A stretch of DNA of 64,000 nucleotides from Marimicrobium sp041688425 (GTDB taxonomy: Bacteria; Pseudomonadota; Gammaproteobacteria; Pseudomonadales; Halieaceae): contig JBDNIE010000246.1 in the NCBI GenBank assembly GCA_041688425.1, forward strand, positions 1 through 64,000, given 5' to 3'. Each line of letters opens with the position of its first letter. Position 1 is the stretch's first letter. The translations under genes were made by a program, and so were the position numbers. Of the stretch, positions 42,889-52,063 are shown piece after piece. The notes under the pieces are model-generated. The model was not told the origin of the DNA, made no database searches, and worked only from the letters and a program-made list of their open reading frames with translations.

Positions 42889-44241
42889 TCAGTCCTCTGT
42901 CATTGTCTTGGCGGTACTTTTTTTCAGCAGCCCGGCCAGGTCATCGAACAGCTCTTCTGCACTGGGCGCTGTGATGGGGGGCTGCGGCGCTCCACTGTCA
43001 GCCGATTTTGCAGCAGCGCGGCTCGGCAAATCACTATCACCGATACCCAACGACAGCTCTCTGCCCTCCAGATCAATATCGATCTGCAGGTTGTAGGCAA
43101 AACGCGACAAACCATGCTTGTCGACAATACGAAAACGCCTTGGCCGCGACTCACCATCAGGCTCCAAAGACTCTGTCAGGCGGCAGGATATTGCATCAAT
43201 GCTCTTGCCCGATAGAAGGATTCCCTGCAGGGCAGTCAAGACTCGATTGCACGCGCTGACAAACGTGACAGCAGAGATGGCCGTAATCGACTTGAGCAAG
43301 CTTGGCCCACGGGGCGCCTGCTCGCAATGAAACTCCCCGATCAACAGCTGGCTCGACTGCGCCAGATCCACCATACGAGCCAATTCGATAGTGACGTCAC
43401 CGACGATATAGCTGAATACAGAGGGGTTGACACCCTCGGCCTGATACAACTCATAGTGGCCGCCAATATGGTAACCAGTGCGAATAGCAGGCACGGTGTG
43501 GCCTCTGGACGCCGCTTGAGCTACAGCATTATCGGCGACCACAAGGAGCATAAAAACAAACAAGTCCTGATTGGCGGTGGGGCTCAAATCGCGATTCCAG
43601 ACGTAATAACCATCGCCTGTGGTGGTGCGCGAGAAATTGATCTCAATACCCTGGGCCAAAAGCTTGTTATAAGCAGAGTTAAGGGAATAAGACAGGCTGT
43701 TTAACTGACTCGCCTGCTCGAACGGTGTGTACAAAGAAAAATCGACAATATCGAACAAAATGACAGCACGATTCTCAACGTAACTGAGGCCGTAGCGCTT
43801 AATGACGTTTTCCACAGCTTGCAGCACTTGTGGTTCTTCAGACAGCGCAGAATCTAGCTTTATAAACGTTGGGGAGACATCCAGGCGTGCGCTGATATCG
43901 AATAACACCTCGCGAGTCTTACGGCGTTCGCCGGAAATCAACTGCCGGATAAAGGCCTCATTGCCGGAGCCTTCTTCCGACGCACTATCCACTTCGGCGC
44001 AGTAGTTGCCGAGGAAATAATGCGGTACGAAAATAACCAATACACCGCGCTCATCGGAGCTCCAGCACAGTACAATGTTCTGGCCCATACGCCACTGGCG
44101 GCGCAGTGTGGTTTCCAGCGCCTTGAGATTGCCACGCTGAACAATCGTGATGGCATTTTGCGGCTCAGCTGGCTGCAGCGGACCCTGTCCGTCTCGCAGA
44201 CCTGCCTTATCCGACCCACTTTTATCACTGGAAACTGGCAT
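42889..44241 (-). CDS. Protein with class III nucleotide cyclase-like domain (probably degenerate)
   Basis: A 450-residue soluble protein. An unrecognised N-terminal part (about 1-155) precedes a cyclase homology domain: Asp164 in ILFDIVDFSLYTP and Asp210 in TTTGDGYYVWN occupy the two metal-Asp positions, and RTGYHIGGHY leads to YIVGDVTIELARM. In active cyclases the last segment is GDxVNxAxR; here the Asn position is Ile285 while Arg289 is kept. A low-complexity C-terminal tail (about 380-450) follows. It may be a nucleotide-binding sensor or a weak cyclase. Starts at 44241 or 44259 are both possible. Probable operon with rsmJ. Confidence 0.7.
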   Translation of the reverse strand: MPVSSDKSGSDKAGLRDGQGPLQPAEPQNAITIVQRGNLKALETTLRRQWRMGQNIVLCWSSDERGVLVIFVPHYFLGNYCAEVDSASEEGSGNEAFIRQLISGERRKTREVLFDISARLDVSPTFIKLDSALSEEPQVLQAVENVIKRYGLSYVENRAVILFDIVDFSLYTPFEQASQLNSLSYSLNSAYNKLLAQGIEINFSRTTTGDGYYVWNRDLSPTANQDLFVFMLLVVADNAVAQAASRGHTVPAIRTGYHIGGHYELYQAEGVNPSVFSYIVGDVTIELARMVDLAQSSQLLIGEFHCEQAPRGPSLLKSITAISAVTFVSACNRVLTALQGILLSGKSIDAISCRLTESLEPDGESRPRRFRIVDKHGLSRFAYNLQIDIDLEGRELSLGIGDSDLPSRAAAKSADSGAPQPPITAPSAEELFDDLAGLLKKSTAKTMTED

Positions 44242-44389
44242 TTTTAGATAGGCCTCCATACACTCAAAGTTATAGTGTAGTGCATCGCAACTGCTGGCAT
44301 TATAAGTGCCTGATGGCGAGAGAGCCACGCCTTAGCGAATACAACCGGGCACATTTTCTGATTCCACAAAGATAAAAGGAACATCTGGT

Positions 44390-44890
44390 ATGTTGAACCG
44401 TCTATTGTCTGTTGTCGTCATTCCCCTGTCCCTGATGCTGGGAGCCTGCCAAGGCTATGACTTCACGGTAAACGAGAAAGTGGTTTACGCCCCGAAACCG
44501 CTATTTCGCGACTACATCACGCCCGATGCGGGACTGAACAGCTGTCTCGAACAAACCATCAACGATGGCGTTATTACTAATGCGCAACAATTGACTGAGC
44601 TCGACTGCTCTTTCGCAGGCATTGAAAACCTTGAGGGCCTTTCGGTTTTCAACGCTCTGGTGACTCTCCGATTGTCCTCCAACAATATCCTCAATCTGCT
44701 GGAGCTCACCAAGCTCACCGCTTTGGAGACTCTGGTTTTGGACAACAACCAGATTGTCGACCCGGTACCGCTGGATCAGTTAGCCTCCCTGCGTCAGTTG
44801 GATCTTTCCGGCAACCCGGCACTACAGTGCCCGCGACCGGGCAGCCTGGCACAGGTCACGACGCTTACACTGCCAAAGCATTGCCGCTGA
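44390..44890 (+). CDS. Leucine-rich-repeat lipoprotein
   Basis: A 166-residue predicted lipoprotein: signal and lipobox LMLGAC with Cys20, a linker, then at least three LRR units of about 22 residues (LDCSFAGIENLEGLSVFNAL, LRLSSNNILNLLELTKLTAL, LVLDNNQIVDPVPLDQLASL) and a capping segment LDLSGNPALQCP with Cys. LRR folds bind proteins; the target is unknown. Divergent from the cyclase-like gene (149 bp). Confidence 0.85.
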   Translation: MLNRLLSVVVIPLSLMLGACQGYDFTVNEKVVYAPKPLFRDYITPDAGLNSCLEQTINDGVITNAQQLTELDCSFAGIENLEGLSVFNALVTLRLSSNNILNLLELTKLTALETLVLDNNQIVDPVPLDQLASLRQLDLSGNPALQCPRPGSLAQVTTLTLPKHCR

Positions 44891-44999
44891 CGCTTGCAGC
44901 GCTCGGATAGAGGCTGCGGCAGGCCGAAAAACGGCTTTGGCGTTTACTTTCAGATTTACGTTCAAATTGAAGTCAGGTGCCTGAACAGGCCGTAAGTGA

Positions 45000-45764
45000 T
45001 CAGGACCTGGCCAGATCAAGCCAGTCAAAGCCATCCGCTTGCTCAGCGAATATGACGCTGTCCAACGTGTCCATCACCGATAGTAATGCACTCTCTGCTC
45101 GCGCCCGGCTGTTATTCTTTTCACTGATATGCGCCACCACCAGGTGGCGCAATCGGGCGCCATCAATCTGGCGCAGCAGTTCCACCGCTTGCTCGTTATT
45201 GAGATGGCCCCAGTCACCTCCTACCCGGCGCTTCAGGTGATCCGGATAAGGCCCACTCAGCAACATGGGCAGATCGTGGTTAAATTCCAGCACCAGGCTC
45301 TGGCAAGCGCGGAAATTGTCGATGACATGCGGGGTGACGCTGCCCAGATCAGTGAGAATACCCAACGTATAATCGGAACAGCTCAGCCGGTACTGACAGG
45401 GCTCAGCCGCATCGTGGGGCACCGCTACCGCTTTAATCGACAGATCGCCAATGTCGAGCGTGTCTTCGCAATTAAACAGGCGCTCCTCGTAACTGCCTGC
45501 GCAACGACCGGTGCTGAACGTGCCATGCGTCAGGTACACCGGCACCTGAAATTTGCGCGATAACGCCGCCACGCCACTGCTGTGGTCCGAGTGTTCATGG
45601 GTCACCAGTATCGCATCGAGCTGTTGCGGCTCCACTCCAAGCCGCGCCATCCGTCGGACCGTCTCGCGCACCGAAAACCCACAGTCGATCATAACCAGCG
45701 TTTGTCCGGCACGCACCAACGTAGCGTTACCCTTGCTGCCCGACCCCAGTGAGGCGAATTGCAC
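45000..45764 (-). CDS. Metallo-beta-lactamase-fold hydrolase (YycJ/WalJ-like)
   Basis: A 254-residue MBL-fold protein: FASLGSGSKGNATLV, the metal motif VTHEHSDHSSG, further ligands in VPHDAAEP and DLGSVTPHVID, and LVVAHISEKNN. YycJ/WalJ relatives are DNA-processing exonucleases in some bacteria; activity here is unproven. GTG start with GAGGAG 7 nt upstream. Third gene of dapA-bamC-MBL; Pseudomonas has an MBL gene in the same place. Confidence 0.88.
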   Translation of the reverse strand: MQFASLGSGSKGNATLVRAGQTLVMIDCGFSVRETVRRMARLGVEPQQLDAILVTHEHSDHSSGVAALSRKFQVPVYLTHGTFSTGRCAGSYEERLFNCEDTLDIGDLSIKAVAVPHDAAEPCQYRLSCSDYTLGILTDLGSVTPHVIDNFRACQSLVLEFNHDLPMLLSGPYPDHLKRRVGGDWGHLNNEQAVELLRQIDGARLRHLVVAHISEKNNSRARAESALLSVMDTLDSVIFAEQADGFDWLDLARS

Positions 45765-45793
45765 CTGCTAGCTCCTCGCTCTGCACATCGGAC

Positions 45794-46846
45794 TCAGTCA
45801 ATATTACCCTTGATCAACGTCAGCAATTCCTGATCTTGCCGATCGTCAAACGCCTTGCCTGCATCCGTTGGTTGCACCCGGATAGACACTGCCTGTTCCG
45901 AAAGCGCTGTCACGGTGATCGTAAATACCTGACCGACCAGTGGATTGGAATTTTCCGAGCTCCATAGTGAGCCCCACCAGCCCTTTTCGTCCTGCGCCCT
46001 CTCACCGCTGTACAACACGTAATAGAGGCCACTGCTGCGATTCCTGTCGGTAATCTCAAATACTGTTTCCTCCAGAGCTCGACCCAACGATGCCCAGGCG
46101 CGATCAAACGGCAAGTCCAGCTTCAAATAGCTGTACCCCTCTGGCGCCTCGATCATGGCAATTCTGCCGTCTGCGCTAATGCCTTGTTCGGCGATCATGG
46201 ACACCGGCGCAGACTCAGCACTATCGGCCAAAAACTGTGCTGCTGCTTGCAGCATCTCAGTCGCCTGCGCGGGATTATCCGATGCAGCAGGCCATGCCTC
46301 TTGGGTAGCGCCCGATTGCTGCATCTGCAGCACATGCAACTCGCTAGTGCCGCGCTGCACTCCCTGCTCTATGCGAAACTGGAACCTGCTGGTGAGGCTC
46401 TGGCCTTCGACCTGTAGCCAGTTGGTTTCCATGATACCCGCCTGGGCATCGGCGCGAGCGACCTGCATTCCCGAAGCCGACATAAAATTGCGCACCTGAG
46501 GCCACACCTGCCCCGGTGGCACTCCAATCAAAACCCAACTTGCATCTCCCAGCTTCTGGATACGCACCAACTCCGATCCGGCTCCCACAGACAGCGGTTC
46601 AGGCTTGGGCACTTTGAATGCGCCCTGCGACAGGAACTTGTCCTCTATCGGCGGAATCACATAGATTTCGCGAAGGGGCACACTTTCCATGCCGTCTGGC
46701 ACTGTAATAGGAGGCAGTTCAGGGGCTTTTTTATAGTCTTCGTAACGATCCCGGAAGACACCCTTGTCACCAAACAGATAGCCGCAACCCGAAACCGAAA
46801 GTATCACTGCACTAACCAACAAGGTTTGCACGACGTTAATCCGCAT
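45794..46846 (-). CDS. bamC: Outer-membrane protein assembly lipoprotein BamC
   Basis: BAM-complex accessory lipoprotein (NlpB). 350 residues: lipobox with VSGCGYLFGDKGVFRDRYED (Cys21), unstructured N-terminal linker PPITVPDGMESVPLREIYVIPP, then two helix-grip domains. ATG 46846 is preceded by AGGAG at 10 nt; the TTG at 46855 overlaps the dapA stop. Directly after dapA, as in E. coli. Confidence 0.94.
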   Translation of the reverse strand: MRINVVQTLLVSAVILSVSGCGYLFGDKGVFRDRYEDYKKAPELPPITVPDGMESVPLREIYVIPPIEDKFLSQGAFKVPKPEPLSVGAGSELVRIQKLGDASWVLIGVPPGQVWPQVRNFMSASGMQVARADAQAGIMETNWLQVEGQSLTSRFQFRIEQGVQRGTSELHVLQMQQSGATQEAWPAASDNPAQATEMLQAAAQFLADSAESAPVSMIAEQGISADGRIAMIEAPEGYSYLKLDLPFDRAWASLGRALEETVFEITDRNRSSGLYYVLYSGERAQDEKGWWGSLWSSENSNPLVGQVFTITVTALSEQAVSIRVQPTDAGKAFDDRQDQELLTLIKGNID

Positions 46847-46851
46847 AAGTT

Positions 46852-47724
46852 TCAAACTCCTGCTTTATCAAGTGCATCGAGGACCTGCGCGTGGTAACGC
46901 TCATCCAGGATGGTCAGGGGCAGGCGTATACCCTCCCCTATGAAGCCGCGCTGGCACAAAGCCCATTTCACGGGTATTGGGTTTGGCTCCAGAAACAGGG
47001 CCTTGTTCAACGGCGCCAACCGAGCATTGATCGCCTCTGCCATTGGCCTGTTTGCAGCCATGGCAGCATGACACAGTTCAGCCATGAGCGAGGGCGCAAC
47101 ATTGGCTGTCACCGAGATATTACCACTGGCACCAGCGAGCATTAATTCCATAGCAGTTAGGTCATCACCAGAGTAAACCGCAATATCATCACCACACTGC
47201 TCGATGAGTTGGATTCCACGTGCAACATCGCCAGTCGCATCTTTGATACCGACAATGTTTTCCAGCTCACACAGACGCAGAACCGTCTCATTGCTCATAT
47301 CAACCGCGGTACGACTCGGGACGTTATACAGAATCTGGGGGACTGTAACAGCATCGTTAATCGCCTTGAAATGCTCATACAGACCGCGCTGCGTAGGGCG
47401 ATTGTAATACGGCGTGACCAACAGACACTCTCCTGCGCCAGCAGCTGCGGCCGCCGCAGTCAGTTCAATCGCTTCCCAGGTGGAATTGGCACCGGTGCCG
47501 GCGACAATAGGTATGCGTCCCGCGCTGTGGCGCACACAAAACTTGATCACCTCGCAGTGCTCAGATACATTGAGTGTCGCGCTTTCTCCCGTCGTGCCCA
47601 CCGCACCAATTGCAGCGGTGCCCGCTTCCAGATGCATATCCAGAAGCCTTTCCAGCGCAGCCCAGTCAACGCTGCCGTCAGCAAGCATGGGCGTGACCAG
47701 AGCGACAATACTGCCGGTAATCAT
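46852..47724 (-). CDS. dapA: 4-hydroxy-tetrahydrodipicolinate synthase
   Basis: Condenses pyruvate and aspartate semialdehyde at the entry to DAP/lysine synthesis. 290 residues, TIM barrel: GSIVALVTPMLADGSVDW, VGTTGESATLNVSEH, catalytic Tyr in YNVPSRTAVDM and Schiff-base Lys in IVGIKDATGDVAR, and VYSGDDLTAMELMLAGA. ATG 47724. Heads the dapA-bamC-MBL operon; dapC, dapD and dapE lie about 6-11 kb away. Confidence 0.98.
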   Translation of the reverse strand: MITGSIVALVTPMLADGSVDWAALERLLDMHLEAGTAAIGAVGTTGESATLNVSEHCEVIKFCVRHSAGRIPIVAGTGANSTWEAIELTAAAAAAGAGECLLVTPYYNRPTQRGLYEHFKAINDAVTVPQILYNVPSRTAVDMSNETVLRLCELENIVGIKDATGDVARGIQLIEQCGDDIAVYSGDDLTAMELMLAGASGNISVTANVAPSLMAELCHAAMAANRPMAEAINARLAPLNKALFLEPNPIPVKWALCQRGFIGEGIRLPLTILDERYHAQVLDALDKAGV

Positions 47725-47892
47725 TGACTGTCTCCGCAATATGAATAGGGGGGCACGACCGTGAGACCCGCTCGCACCAAACAAAAGCCCGCCATTATCC
47801 ATGACAGCGTCAGGATAACAACCTTGTAGTCTAAAATGAACGGTAAGTGGATACTGGTGTCCATCGAAATACGCATTGGGGAGGAAAATACT

Positions 47893-48399
47893 GTGGAAAT
47901 TATAAAAATGGCCAAGGTGGCAATGGCCTTTTGCGGGCTCTGGTTAGCTGCTGGAAGTCTGGCGCAGGCGCCCGCGGTCATCGGTGAACTCTCTAAAGTC
48001 GACCTGCAGTTTATGCAACAGCAGAGACAGATCCTGCAGGATCTGGCAGCGGGCAATGTTGGACGCCAGTTCAGTGGCAACAAAGAGCGTGACCTGGATC
48101 TGCTGCAAACAATACTGGACCGGCAATTGGTGCGCGGCGACCAAGTGCGCGAGCTACAGGCCATGGGCGTCATTATGGGCGACCTGCTGGCAGCAGAGCT
48201 CGACATGCACTGGGTAATCTATGAAGACCGTGCGGGACGAAGCCGCGCGCTGCGCTACGGCAACACTGATAACTTCCTGTTCCCAATGACTATGATTGCC
48301 AGACGCCGCGAGGCAGGCAACACCACTCCGGTAACGATCATCTATCAAAAGGCGTACGACATTATTGATTTAAGCAGACCGGCCCTTCCCTTTCAGTGA
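47893..48399 (+). CDS. DUF3806 exported protein
   Basis: A 168-residue protein with a signal-like N-terminus (VAMAFCGLWLAAGSLAQA, cleavage near 24) and a DUF3806 domain: RDLDLLQTILDRQLV, ELQAMGVIMGDLLAAELDMH, WVIYEDRAGRSRALRYG and MTMIARRREAG. Function unknown. GTG 47893 follows GGGAGG by 8 nt; an ATG-led frame from 47836 is less likely. Divergent from dapA. Confidence 0.85.
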   Translation: MEIIKMAKVAMAFCGLWLAAGSLAQAPAVIGELSKVDLQFMQQQRQILQDLAAGNVGRQFSGNKERDLDLLQTILDRQLVRGDQVRELQAMGVIMGDLLAAELDMHWVIYEDRAGRSRALRYGNTDNFLFPMTMIARRREAGNTTPVTIIYQKAYDIIDLSRPALPFQ

Positions 48400-48461
48400 C
48401 GCATGGTATTTGACGGAAGCAGCCAGTAAACTATTGACTTTGTCATGACCAGCGACGCTCC

Positions 48462-49592
48462 ATGAGCTCAAAGCCCGCCGACTACACATTGCTCGACAAC
48501 GTGCAGGATTCGTCCACTCTGGCGCTTTCAGGCGATTGGGTGCAGGGCCAGCACCTGAGCACCTTTGGCGCATTGCAGACAGAGCTGGCAAGCCGCCATC
48601 TCACCCACCTCAGCGTTGACGGCGCTGCGCTGGGCAACTGGGACTCGGTGTTGATGGCCTTCCTGTTGAAGTGCCATGACTACAGTCACACGCAGGCCAT
48701 GACGTTTGAAACCCGTAATATGCCTCAGGGCATCGAGCAGTTACTCGCGGTCGCCACGGCGGTAGAGGCGCACAAAGCGCCCACCGAAGACAGTCCTGCC
48801 CTGCTCTCATCATTCTTTTTGCAAAACATGGCGCGCGACCTATGGGGCCATTTGCGGGAATCTTTGGCATTTACCGGAGAGGTCACTCTGGCACTGGTGC
48901 GCCTTGCGCAAGGCAAGGCCAACACGCGCCTGGTCGACTTCAAGACTTTTTGCTTTCAGGCCGGCCCCAACGCCTTCGCTATCATCAGCCTGACCAGCGT
49001 GCTCGTGGGGATGATTTTGGCCTATCTCGGCGCGGTGCAGCTGAAGCAGTTCGGCGCAGAGATTTATGTCGCCAACCTGGTCGTGATCGGCATGTTGCGC
49101 GAGATGGGGGTATTGATGACCGCTGTGGTAATGGCCGGCCGCACCGGTGCCGCCTATGCCGCACAATTAGGGACCATGCAGACCCAGGAGGAGATTGATG
49201 CGATCACCACCATGGGAATCTCTCCGATAGAATTTCTGGTGTTACCGCGCATGCTCGCGCTGATCGTGATCATGCCCCTGCTGACACTCTACGCCAACTT
49301 ACTGGGCATCATAGGGGGCGGCATTGTCGCCGGCGGCATGGGAATCGCTCCAATTCAATACATCCTGCAGGGCGAGACTGCGCTGTCCTTCTCGCATGTC
49401 GCTGTGGGCCTGATAAAATCACTGGTATTTGCTGTTTTAATCGCCGTTGCCGGTTGCCGAGCGGGCATCAATTCCGGCAGGAGTTCCGCCGCTGTGGGAC
49501 AGGCTGCCACCAATGCCGTGGTCACGGCGCTCGTCTACCTGATCGTCGCAGACGCCGCGATCAACATTATTTTTCAGTATCTTAAAATATGA
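48462..49592 (+). CDS. MlaE-family lipid ABC transporter permease with STAS-like N-terminus
   Basis: Inner-membrane permease of an MCE-type lipid transporter. 376 residues: an N-terminal soluble region (about 1-110; LALSGDW, LTHLSVDGAALGNWDSVLMAFLL) resembles a STAS domain like MlaB fused in front, then a membrane part with five or so helices (NAFAIISLTSVLVGMILAY, EMGVLMTAVVMAGRTGAAYA, LGTMQTQEEIDAITTMG). Overlaps the ATPase gene by ATGA. The fusion may explain why no separate mlaB follows. Confidence 0.92.
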   Translation: MSSKPADYTLLDNVQDSSTLALSGDWVQGQHLSTFGALQTELASRHLTHLSVDGAALGNWDSVLMAFLLKCHDYSHTQAMTFETRNMPQGIEQLLAVATAVEAHKAPTEDSPALLSSFFLQNMARDLWGHLRESLAFTGEVTLALVRLAQGKANTRLVDFKTFCFQAGPNAFAIISLTSVLVGMILAYLGAVQLKQFGAEIYVANLVVIGMLREMGVLMTAVVMAGRTGAAYAAQLGTMQTQEEIDAITTMGISPIEFLVLPRMLALIVIMPLLTLYANLLGIIGGGIVAGGMGIAPIQYILQGETALSFSHVAVGLIKSLVFAVLIAVAGCRAGINSGRSSAAVGQAATNAVVTALVYLIVADAAINIIFQYLKI

Positions 49593-50374
49593 CCGAGCAA
49601 ACACCACCGCCGGCGCATATCGAAGTCCGCGACCTCACCATGGCTTATGGCTCATCAGTGATCCAGCGCGATCTCAATTTCGACGTTAACCGGGGCGATA
49701 TTTTCGTCATCATGGGTGGCAGCGGCTGTGGCAAAAGTACGCTGTTGAAGCACATGCTGGGCCTGATTCGGCCCAGCTGTGGCGACATCCTGTACAGTGG
49801 GGAGAGTTTTTTTCAGGCCAGCGCCAGTCGGCAGGGTGCCATGCGCCAGCGATGGGGTATTACGTACCAATCGGGAGGACTATTCAGCGCGATGACACTG
49901 GCGCAAAACATCACGCTCCCACTGGAGCTTTATACGCGCTACACAGAAGCCGAGATTGTCGATATTGTCGCCTATAAATTGGCGTTGGTCGGCCTCGCCG
50001 GTTATCAATCCTATTATCCGAGTGAAATTAGCGGAGGCATGCAAAAGCGCGCCGCATTGGCCCGCGCCATCGCACTGGACCCTGAGATACTTTTTTTTGA
50101 TGAACCCTCTGCCGGGCTCGACCCGATCAGTTCGCGCCTGCTGGATGAACTGATCGTGCAAATTCAGGAATCGATGGGGGCTACCGTAGTAATAGTGACG
50201 CATGAACTACCGAGTATCTTTGCCATTGCTACAAACTCGGTTTATCTGGACAACATCAGCCGTACTATGATCGCCTACGGCAACCCTGCGGATTTACGCG
50301 ATCACAGCCCGCAACCCGTTGTGAGGCAATTCCTGACACGCAGCGCCGCAGCAGCCACTGAGGACAAGCCATGA
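49589..50374 (+). CDS. MlaF-family lipid ABC transporter ATPase
   Basis: Cytoplasmic ATPase for the MCE transporter. 261 residues: Walker A MGGSGCGKSTLLKHMLG, Q-loop YQSGGLFSAM, signature EISGGMQKRAALARAIAL, Walker B PEILFFDEPSAGLDP and switch His in VIVTHELPS. Translation is coupled to the permease (ATGA) and to the downstream MCE gene (ATGA, 50371). Confidence 0.95.
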   Translation: MTEQTPPPAHIEVRDLTMAYGSSVIQRDLNFDVNRGDIFVIMGGSGCGKSTLLKHMLGLIRPSCGDILYSGESFFQASASRQGAMRQRWGITYQSGGLFSAMTLAQNITLPLELYTRYTEAEIVDIVAYKLALVGLAGYQSYYPSEISGGMQKRAALARAIALDPEILFFDEPSAGLDPISSRLLDELIVQIQESMGATVVIVTHELPSIFAIATNSVYLDNISRTMIAYGNPADLRDHSPQPVVRQFLTRSAAAATEDKP

Positions 50375-51336
50375 GTGAGAAACAACAAACCGTCGCCATA
50401 GGTGCGTTTGTGATCGGCGCAAGCCTGATCGCACTGACGCTGACGATTTTCCTGCTGGGATCCGGTTTCGGAAAAAAAGAAAAGGTGGTCATGGTTTTTG
50501 ACGGCTCGGTCAAAGGACTTAATGTTGGCGCTCCGCTTGCCCTGCGCGGCGTCAAGGTCGGAGAGGTCACCGCTATCAACTTAGTACTCGACTCCGCTAA
50601 AACCAATGTGATCATGATGATCGAAGCTAATTTCGATCCCCAAAATATTCGCCGCAAGGGCATCAGTGACACCAACCTGGCCGAAGAATTAGTCTCTCGC
50701 GGCCTGCGCGCCCAGCTCAATACGCAGAGCCTATTGACGGGATTATTGTATGTCGAACTCGACTTTTTTCCCGATAGCCAACTTAAGCTGGTCGATATCG
50801 ACTCACCTTATCTGCAGCTGCCGACGATACCGACCAACCTGCAACGGATTGCAAAAAAGTTGGAGGAGTTCGATATCACCAAGCTCACGGACCAACTGGA
50901 AGGTATCAGTAATGGCGTGAATAAGCTGGTGAGCAGCACAGAGTTCCAGACGCTGCCCGCCAACGTGACCAGCACGCTGGAGTCGCTGCGAGAACTGAGC
51001 ACAGAAATTCGCCAGCAGTTGGCCTCCACCGGGCCAAAGCTCAATACTGTGCTGGATGAAGCTGCTGTTACGGTAGCGCATGCCAACACCGAACTACCCA
51101 AGCTGGCGGCATTGGTCGAAGGCAATCTCAAAATATTGAACGATGCAATCGTCAGCTTTGAGCAGGGCATGAATGGCATCGACGGACTGGTGTCTCCCGA
51201 CTCGGCGACCCTGTACCAATTAAACACGGCCTTGCAGGAGATGACCCGCGCGGGCAGATCGCTGCAGGCATTGGCCAACACACTGGAAGCACAGCCCGAG
51301 TCATTCATACGGGGTAAGCGCGGAGACTCAAAATGA
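50371..51336 (+). CDS. MCE-domain protein (MlaD-like)
   Basis: Periplasmic lipid-binding subunit anchored in the inner membrane. 321 residues: transmembrane helix about 8-30, MCE domain about 37-115 (VVMVFDGSVKGLNVGAPLALRGVKVGEVTAI), then a long helical region (about 160-320) typical of PqiB/LetB/Mce-type rods rather than the short E. coli MlaD (183 aa). Overlaps its neighbours by 4 nt on each side. Confidence 0.93.
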   Translation: MSEKQQTVAIGAFVIGASLIALTLTIFLLGSGFGKKEKVVMVFDGSVKGLNVGAPLALRGVKVGEVTAINLVLDSAKTNVIMMIEANFDPQNIRRKGISDTNLAEELVSRGLRAQLNTQSLLTGLLYVELDFFPDSQLKLVDIDSPYLQLPTIPTNLQRIAKKLEEFDITKLTDQLEGISNGVNKLVSSTEFQTLPANVTSTLESLRELSTEIRQQLASTGPKLNTVLDEAAVTVAHANTELPKLAALVEGNLKILNDAIVSFEQGMNGIDGLVSPDSATLYQLNTALQEMTRAGRSLQALANTLEAQPESFIRGKRGDSK

Positions 51337-51947
51337 GCAAAACAGTCCTATTAACGGCCTGTACACTGTTAGCTTCTCTGTTGCTGGCGGGCTGCGGCAC
51401 CAGCCCTGCGAACAACTACTACCTGTTGTCGGCCCACGAATTCCCGGCACCGGGCGGCGAGTCACCCGCGGTCGGCGTCGGCCCGATTGAGGTGCCCGAA
51501 TACCTTAGCCGCGAAGGTATAATCTATCAACGCGCGGGCAACACCCTGGAGCTGGCCAGTCTGGACCTGTGGGCAGAGCCTTTGAGCGACGGCGTGCAGC
51601 GCGTGTTGGTGCTAAATCTGGCAGGAGCGCTAGACACGCAGGACATACGGTTTTTCCCCTGGCATCCCAAGCGGGCGCCACAGTTCGGCGTCAAGGTGAA
51701 CCTGCTGCAACTGGAGGTTGTTGAGCAGCAGGCGCTGCTCACAGCGGAATGGCTGGTTTATCGTCCTGATACTTCAGCCTCGGTGCAACAGCGCATCAGC
51801 CGGCTGCAGTCACCCCTGACGGCTGGCGACACTGCAGGCGAACGGGTGGCCGCTGCCTATAGTGACCTGCTCTACCAACTGAGCGAGATAATCGCAGCCG
51901 CTATCACCGCGGACCAGGCCGCATTATCCAAGGCTTCTGCACCGTGA
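51333..51947 (+). CDS. PqiC-like ABC-transport auxiliary lipoprotein
   Basis: A 204-residue outer-membrane-type lipoprotein (lipobox LLLAGCGTSP, Cys21) with the auxiliary lipoprotein fold: NNYYLLSAHEFP, VGVGPIEVPEYLSREGIIY and LDLWAEPLSDGVQRVLVLNL. PqiC proteins connect MCE rods with the outer membrane. Last gene of the four-gene MCE operon, overlapping the previous gene by 4 nt. No mlaC-like gene is present. Confidence 0.9.
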   Translation: MSKTVLLTACTLLASLLLAGCGTSPANNYYLLSAHEFPAPGGESPAVGVGPIEVPEYLSREGIIYQRAGNTLELASLDLWAEPLSDGVQRVLVLNLAGALDTQDIRFFPWHPKRAPQFGVKVNLLQLEVVEQQALLTAEWLVYRPDTSASVQQRISRLQSPLTAGDTAGERVAAAYSDLLYQLSEIIAAAITADQAALSKASAP

Positions 51948-52063
51948 ACTCTCACCCTTATATCCTTTAATTTGTCGCCGACCTTCGAGCTTCAGTGAGT
52001 ACCATTCCACTGCGCACCCAATCAACCGACAGCTATGCAGCTGCTGATCTCTAAAAATGTGCG

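Noticed and set aside
48410..48440. TTGACG/ATTGAC promoter-like pair upstream of the MCE permease
   Set aside because: Second hexamer is not a -10 match; too weak to list.
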